NCBI GenBank assembly: GCA_012518275.1
Contig: JAAYSS010000087.1
Coordinates: forward strand, 1 to 48,287
Origin: Bacteroidales bacterium
GTDB lineage: Bacteria; Bacteroidota; Bacteroidia; Bacteroidales; Paludibacteraceae
Reading direction: 5' to 3'
DNA length: 48,287 nucleotides
Part shown: positions 44,406 to 48,287 of the stretch, one piece after another
Numbering within the stretch: position 1 is the stretch's first letter
How the letters are laid out: every line of letters starts with the position of its first letter
Made by a program: the position numbers and the translations under genes
Notes under the pieces: model-generated
Database searches by the model: none
Told to the model about the DNA's origin: nothing
What the model saw: the letters and a program-made list of their open reading frames with translations, nothing else

Positions 44406-46046
44406 TTAAAATCTTTTGTCCCTGTTTTTGAGCGCAATGCTGTATGCTTCGTAATAATGTTTAATAAATTCACTCCAAAGTGCTTTTTTGGAAACGTCAA
44501 ATGCACTCTGACGGATGCTTTTAACTTCTGTCGGACTTTTTGAAATGTAATCATTTAAATGTGTGGCAATGGATTTGGCAACATTTGAAAAATTATAGTC
44601 GGAGCGGTGTACTACTTTTACGCCGAATTTTGCGTGAATATTTTTTACCCACTGCCCGAAGCCGGATAAATCAGTTGTAATCGTTGGTACAGAGAATGCG
44701 ATACTTTCAAGCGGTGTGTAGCCCCACGGTTCATAGTAGGACGGGAAAACGCTTAAATCCATGCCGATAAGTAAATCCCAATAACTCATGTTGAATATCC
44801 CGTCTGCGCCGTTTAGGTAGGAAGGTACGAAAATAATTTTAACCTTGTCGTCGGGCATATTTTGAAAGTGAAACCATTGAAGTGCAGATATAATGCTGTC
44901 ATTCTGGTAGTTATAGAGTTCGTGAGTGGTGTGTTTATTCCAATAGTCCATTTCGGCATCCGGATTTTGGAGTTTCTCGGCAAGGTCGGCTCGGGCGCCT
45001 TTAATGTGCGCTGGAACCATGATGAATGCAACCACTTCTTTTTTCAAATCGGGCTTGAAACTCAGGTTTTTCAGAGCTTCAATAAAAACGTCTATTCCTT
45101 TGTTTTTGTACTCATACCTTCCTGCTGTCGTAATGAAAATCGTCTCTTTTTTCAGTTCATATCCGAAAAGAGTTTCAGCAACAAGTTTTAGTCTTTCACG
45201 TGCATTTTTTCTTTTCGCATCAAACTCTTTTCCCGAAGGGACAAAATCATCTTCAAAACCATTAGGAGTAATAATGTCCGGTATTTTATCCAGTAGTTGC
45301 TCGCACTCCGTTCCGGTAATGGAACTTACTGTGGTAAAGCAATCTACAATATGTGCTGCTGTTTTTTCGGTAGAATGTTTTGACTGCATATTCAGTTCAA
45401 AAGCCATCTGGTCTCCGTTGTATTCGTTCAGATAGTTGTAGAGTGGTTTGTGATTGCCGGCTATGGAGCGCCCGATGGATGTGGCGTGTGTGGTGAATAT
45501 GGTGGCGATTTCTGGTACAAATTCTCGGATATAAAAAGCTCCAAATGTAGTCATCCATTCGTTGAAATGGGCTATTACATTGTTTCTCTTGGAGAGGTTA
45601 TGAAACCGGTAATAGCTTTCCATTACTATCCCTGTGGCATAGCCGAACATGGACGATTCGTCGTAGTCGCCGTAAGCGTGTAGCGAGTCGACACCGAATT
45701 TTTCCCAGATGTGGCCGTAAATTTGATTCTTTTTATCAAAAAGGGGTTGAAAGTTTACTAGTACCGTAATCGGATTACCGTGTACTTTCCATTTGCCCAC
45801 TCGGATTTTTAGCTCGAATGTTTCGTTGAAATGGTTACGCCAATTTGCAAGGAGTTTATCCGATTCTTCGAAATAAGGAGATTCTTTTTCGGTCCAAACA
45901 TCAGGTCCAATAAAAATAAGTTTGTCTCCAAATTTGCCTTGTAGCGTCCTTGCACGCGTGGAAAGCACCGTGTAAATGCCCCCAACCATATTGCATACTT
46001 CCCAACTTGTCTCAAAAATATACTCAGGGATTAATTGTTTTTTCAT
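44406..46046 (-). CDS. Glycogen synthase, GT3 (eukaryote-like) family
   Basis: A 546-residue retaining glucosyltransferase of the animal/fungal glycogen synthase type, expected to extend glycogen from UDP-glucose. It starts IFETSWEVCNMVGGIYTVLSTRA, contains HFNEWMTTFGAFYIRE, IFTTHATSIGR, PNGFEDDFVP and YEYKNKGIDVFIEAL, and carries the retaining E-x7-E pair in EPWGYTPLESIAF. Bacterial GlgA (GT5) instead uses ADP-glucose and has a different start (KxGGL). This type is common in Bacteroidetes. glgB and glgC are not in the window. Confidence 0.92.
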   Translation of the reverse strand: MKKQLIPEYIFETSWEVCNMVGGIYTVLSTRARTLQGKFGDKLIFIGPDVWTEKESPYFEESDKLLANWRNHFNETFELKIRVGKWKVHGNPITVLVNFQPLFDKKNQIYGHIWEKFGVDSLHAYGDYDESSMFGYATGIVMESYYRFHNLSKRNNVIAHFNEWMTTFGAFYIREFVPEIATIFTTHATSIGRSIAGNHKPLYNYLNEYNGDQMAFELNMQSKHSTEKTAAHIVDCFTTVSSITGTECEQLLDKIPDIITPNGFEDDFVPSGKEFDAKRKNARERLKLVAETLFGYELKKETIFITTAGRYEYKNKGIDVFIEALKNLSFKPDLKKEVVAFIMVPAHIKGARADLAEKLQNPDAEMDYWNKHTTHELYNYQNDSIISALQWFHFQNMPDDKVKIIFVPSYLNGADGIFNMSYWDLLIGMDLSVFPSYYEPWGYTPLESIAFSVPTITTDLSGFGQWVKNIHAKFGVKVVHRSDYNFSNVAKSIATHLNDYISKSPTEVKSIRQSAFDVSKKALWSEFIKHYYEAYSIALKNRDKRF

Positions 46047-46447
46047 TAAAAAATGATCCTAAAAAATTAAGTTGTAAAGATAGTGCTTTTGATTGAGAAA
46101 AAGGTTAATTTGTTGAAAACTGCAAACAAAAGTTGTGAAAATAATAATTGCTAAACCATAAAACACTAAGTTGAGATTGCTGATGACGCTTTTATCTGTT
46201 ATTTTAGCTTGTATAGTTGGCTTATATTCTTGGAGAAAGAATTATTTCAGGGCTTGATGGGCTGTATTGAGAAAGTGAGCAATTTAACACTTTGATTGAC
46301 ATGGATGTCTGGAAGTATTATCTGAATCCTAAACATTAAAACAGATCGATGTGTTATAGCATTAGAAAGAAAAGGGACTGAAGTGATGGTATAACATTGT
46401 CAGCCTTAGGGTTTAAGTATAAGAAGGGTAACTATAAATCTATTAAA
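46047..46447. other. 401-bp gap with possible gene remnants
   Basis: No intact gene. A near -7 box for the synthase, TATCTTTA on the minus strand, is at 46075-46082. On the plus strand, short open pieces look protein-like: MTLLSVILACIVGLYSWRKNYFRA (46183-46257, ending TGA) and, in another frame, ESEQFNTLIDMDVWKYYLNPKH ending TAA near 46339. They could be the broken ends of a decayed gene. I do not recognise a family. Confidence 0.3.
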
Positions 46448-47152
46448 ATGAGAGTATTAGTCATACCGGATATTCACGGTGAAGATCACTGGAAGCAGTT
46501 TATAAATTTAGTAATCGGAGAAAATCCATCTGTGGATAAAGCCGTGTTTTTAGGCGACTATTTAGACTCTTATACTATTGATAATGGCGATATGCTCAGG
46601 AATTTTGCTGAGCTGTTAAAGTTAAAAAAAGAAAATCCGGGCAAGGTCACATTGCTGTATGGAAATCATGAATACAGTTACGTTGATGAGAAGTATAGGT
46701 GTTCCGGATTTAGGGCTGAATTGGCTTTTGATTTGCAGAAAATGCTGAGTGAGAACAAAGGTATTTTACAAAATGCTTATCAGATAGAAAACATAGTATT
46801 CACCCATGCGGGAATAGAAAACAGCTGGTTCACAGCTATTTTCAAAGGTTTGACTGACAGAAATGTTGCAGACCAACTAAACAATCCGTGTGACCGAACT
46901 CAACTTTCAGCGCTTCACCATGTCGGATGGATTAGGGGCGGGATAAACCACGTTGGTGGAATATTTTGGTGCGACCGAAGAGAACTGACAGAACCGCTTA
47001 AAGGTTATATCCAAGTTGTAGGACATACACCGGTACCTAAGATTCAAAGATATGAGTGGGAAGATAGTTCGGTGTTCTTTACTGATACCTATCAAACAGT
47101 AGTAGAGCCATATATTTTTGATACTGAAATTAAAGATTTTGTTAAAAATTAA
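46448..47152 (+). CDS. Calcineurin-like metallophosphoesterase
   Basis: A 234-residue enzyme with a full binuclear metal site: PDIHGEDHW, FLGDYLDSY, YGNHEYSY, VFTHAGIENSW and VVGHTPVPK. The order and spacing resemble the PPP family of phosphoprotein phosphatases and diadenosine tetraphosphatases, but the substrate is unknown. The longer frame begins with TTG at 46397; ATG 46448 gives MRVLVIPDIHG, the usual start. It is monocistronic, and no good promoter is visible. Confidence 0.85.
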   Translation: MRVLVIPDIHGEDHWKQFINLVIGENPSVDKAVFLGDYLDSYTIDNGDMLRNFAELLKLKKENPGKVTLLYGNHEYSYVDEKYRCSGFRAELAFDLQKMLSENKGILQNAYQIENIVFTHAGIENSWFTAIFKGLTDRNVADQLNNPCDRTQLSALHHVGWIRGGINHVGGIFWCDRRELTEPLKGYIQVVGHTPVPKIQRYEWEDSSVFFTDTYQTVVEPYIFDTEIKDFVKN

Positions 47153-47413
47153 ATATTTCGGCTATTAAGCTGAATGTAGATGCAATAAGTTAATTGTAAA
47201 TTAAGTACACTCTACGATTGGTTTATGGTCATGTAGGTACATTTTCATTCGCCAATCGCTTTTGTTTTACTCTGTAGGATGAGTCGGAATATATCTTTAT
47301 GAGCAGTTTTTTGCATTTATTTTCATATTTTTAGAAAATATTCTGTCAAATGGGGATGTTTTTCAAAAATTTGCATTATCTTTGTAGTTTAGTAAGTAAA
47401 GTGTATAATATGG
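47153..47413 (+). promoter_or_regulatory. Gap with the promoter of the sorting-domain protein
   Basis: 261 bp. A TATCTTTG -7 box lies at 47377-47384, about 30 bp before the next start. The rest is AT-rich with no clear RNA gene, terminator or repeat. Confidence 0.5.
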
Positions 47414-47758
47414 ATGCCTATGAAGAAAATTACTTTTATACTAGCATTTTTGCTTTGTGGATTGATAGGCTTACAGGCTCAGAAGATGCCTAATTTCTTT
47501 TACAAACAGGGAAACGAAATTGCCATCGATGCACAAAGATTTAACGTGGTTGACAATGATGAGAGCCCAAAATTTACTGTAATCGGTAAGGTGCTGACGG
47601 CGAAAAATCTTGAAGTTGGCACAGAGGTAGATATTTACAGTATTTTAGGAGCCAAGGTTTATTCATTTACCTACACAGGAAATCCTGTAGTAGTTAATTT
47701 GAATAAAGGGATCTACATTATTCGGGTAGGAAAATATACACAAAAAATTATGTTGTAA
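47414..47758 (+). CDS. Miniature secreted protein with type IX-like C-terminal sorting domain
   Basis: A 114-residue protein: signal peptide (MKKITFILAFLLCGLIGLQAQ), about 25 linker residues and then a domain that looks like the C-terminal part of a Bacteroidetes sorting signal. The pattern FTVIGKVLTAKNLEVGTEVDIYSILGAKVYSF...VVVNLNKGIYIIRVGKYTQKIML has the GTEVxIYxxLGxKV, xNLxxGIYIIRV and terminal KI.L features of type IX CTDs (or the related DUF6383-like domains). There is no cargo domain. ATG 47420 (MKKITF) is an equally good start. A terminator follows. Confidence 0.75.
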   Translation: MPMKKITFILAFLLCGLIGLQAQKMPNFFYKQGNEIAIDAQRFNVVDNDESPKFTVIGKVLTAKNLEVGTEVDIYSILGAKVYSFTYTGNPVVVNLNKGIYIIRVGKYTQKIML

Positions 47759-47786
47759 ATGTTATTTTAATCGTAAAATCATAAGG

Positions 47787-47829
47787 CGAACCGACATCTT
47801 TCTTTTTGAAGTCGGTTCGTTTTGTTTTT
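47787..47829 (+). terminator. Terminator after the sorting-domain gene
   Basis: CGAACCGAC (47787-47795) pairs with GTCGGTTCG (47811-47819), followed by TTTTGTTTTT. Confidence 0.8.
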
Positions 47830-47979
47830 ACAGGGAAGATAAGATGTATTACGGCTCTCATCTTTTTGAGTTTGAGTCAGATTTTTAATAACTTTACGGT
47901 TTTTAGAGTAGAAATCAGGTGCAGGCTGGAAATTGTTGAAATTTTATAACTTTATATAAAAAAGAAATCCGAAAAACTT

Positions 47980-48287
47980 ATGAAAGGTAAAAAGAATTTT
48001 GTTTTGGACACGAATGTGATTCTGCACGACTACAAATGTCTGCGCAATTTTGAAGAGAATGATGTCTACATTCCGATAGTGGTTCTGGAAGAGTTGGACC
48101 GTTTTAAGAAAGGGAATGAACAGATAAACTTCAATGCACGGGAGTTTTCGCGGGAGCTTGACTTGATAGCCGATGACAGGTTGTTTACGAAAGGTGCGTC
48201 ATTGGGTGAAGGACGGGGAAAACTGTTTATCATTGCCGGAAACGAATATCCCGAAGCTATCTCTGATGTGTTTTCAGAACGCACTCC
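47980..48287 (+). CDS. PIN-PhoH family ATPase, 3' end outside window
   Basis: The first 102 codons of a PhoH2-type protein with an N-terminal PIN domain. The PIN nuclease signature is clear: KNFVLDTNVILHDY at the start, VYIPIVVLEELDRFKKG, and NAREFSREL. In complete proteins a PhoH ATPase domain follows, and the two are proposed to act as an RNA helicase-nuclease; that part is not in the window. The preceding 150 bp (47830-47979) show no clear TAnnTTTG box. Confidence 0.88.
   Translation, partial: MKGKKNFVLDTNVILHDYKCLRNFEENDVYIPIVVLEELDRFKKGNEQINFNAREFSRELDLIADDRLFTKGASLGEGRGKLFIIAGNEYPEAISDVFSERT

Noticed and set aside
46183-46257. 24-codon frame as a small membrane protein gene
   Set aside because: No promoter, no conserved feature; listed only as a possible remnant.

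Overview
The window looks like a chromosomal housekeeping segment from a member of the Bacteroidales (Bacteroidetes), probably near the Paludibacter/Dysgonomonas/Porphyromonadaceae group. Four things point there. Many transcription starts match the Bacteroidetes vegetative promoter (TTTG, 19-20 bp, TAnnTTTG). Several genes are Bacteroidetes-typical (MurF-Alr fusion, serine palmitoyltransferase, DUF3822-rsmD, DUF4286, DUF4301, DUF6340, a BT0820-like HAD protein). Strong Shine-Dalgarno sites are largely absent. One small protein carries a type IX-like C-terminal sorting domain. I see no prophage, integron, CRISPR array, intact insertion sequence or defence island.

Layout. 1-6.8 kb: end of serS, a SanA-like DUF218 protein, mutL and manC on the minus strand, then recR, a membrane protein and a small HAD hydrolase. 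6.9-12 kb: ppk1 and spt (minus), then der (plus). 12.1-19.6 kb: a plus-strand run of a beta-CASP RNase-like protein, a lactonase-fold protein, a 34-residue membrane peptide, DUF4230, kbl, a thioesterase, a MIP18 protein, lpxH and a class III PPK2. 19.7-24.4 kb: a secreted GH20 hexosaminidase (minus) and an unusually long rpsA (plus). 24.5-27.4 kb: a lipoprotein, tRNA-Ala(GGC), DUF4286, ruvC, truA and a frameshifted outer-membrane barrel gene. 27.5-34.7 kb: minus-strand DUF4301, DUF6340 lipoprotein, an MBL hydrolase, an RsmF-like methyltransferase and a RelA-type enzyme. 34.8-41.5 kb: DUF3822, rsmD, rpmH (a 52-codon gene), fabG, the murF-alr fusion, a tandem USP protein, a DivIC/FtsB-like protein and a four-helix membrane protein. 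41.5-48.3 kb: alpha-glucan phosphorylase, GT3 glycogen synthase, a metallophosphoesterase, a miniature sorting-domain protein and the start of a PIN-PhoH gene.

Themes. Envelope synthesis is represented by SPT (sphingolipids), LpxH (lipid A), FabG (fatty acids), MurF-Alr (peptidoglycan) and ManC (GDP-mannose). Energy storage and starvation are represented by PPK1, PPK2-III, a RelA-type (p)ppGpp enzyme, glycogen synthase and glucan phosphorylase. DNA and RNA maintenance is represented by MutL, RecR, RuvC, TruA, RsmD, RsmF, Der and S1.

Start sites were revised where promoter elements lie inside the longest open frame (recR, fabG, murF-alr) or where the long frame begins at TTG before a good ATG (ppk1, relA, an MBL gene, the metallophosphoesterase). 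I found no convincing undescribed multi-gene system. The best leads are the extended ribosomal protein S1, a MutL with an eroded endonuclease site, the DUF4301 protein with pyrophosphorylase-like motifs, the sorting-domain mini-protein and the frameshifted barrel gene.
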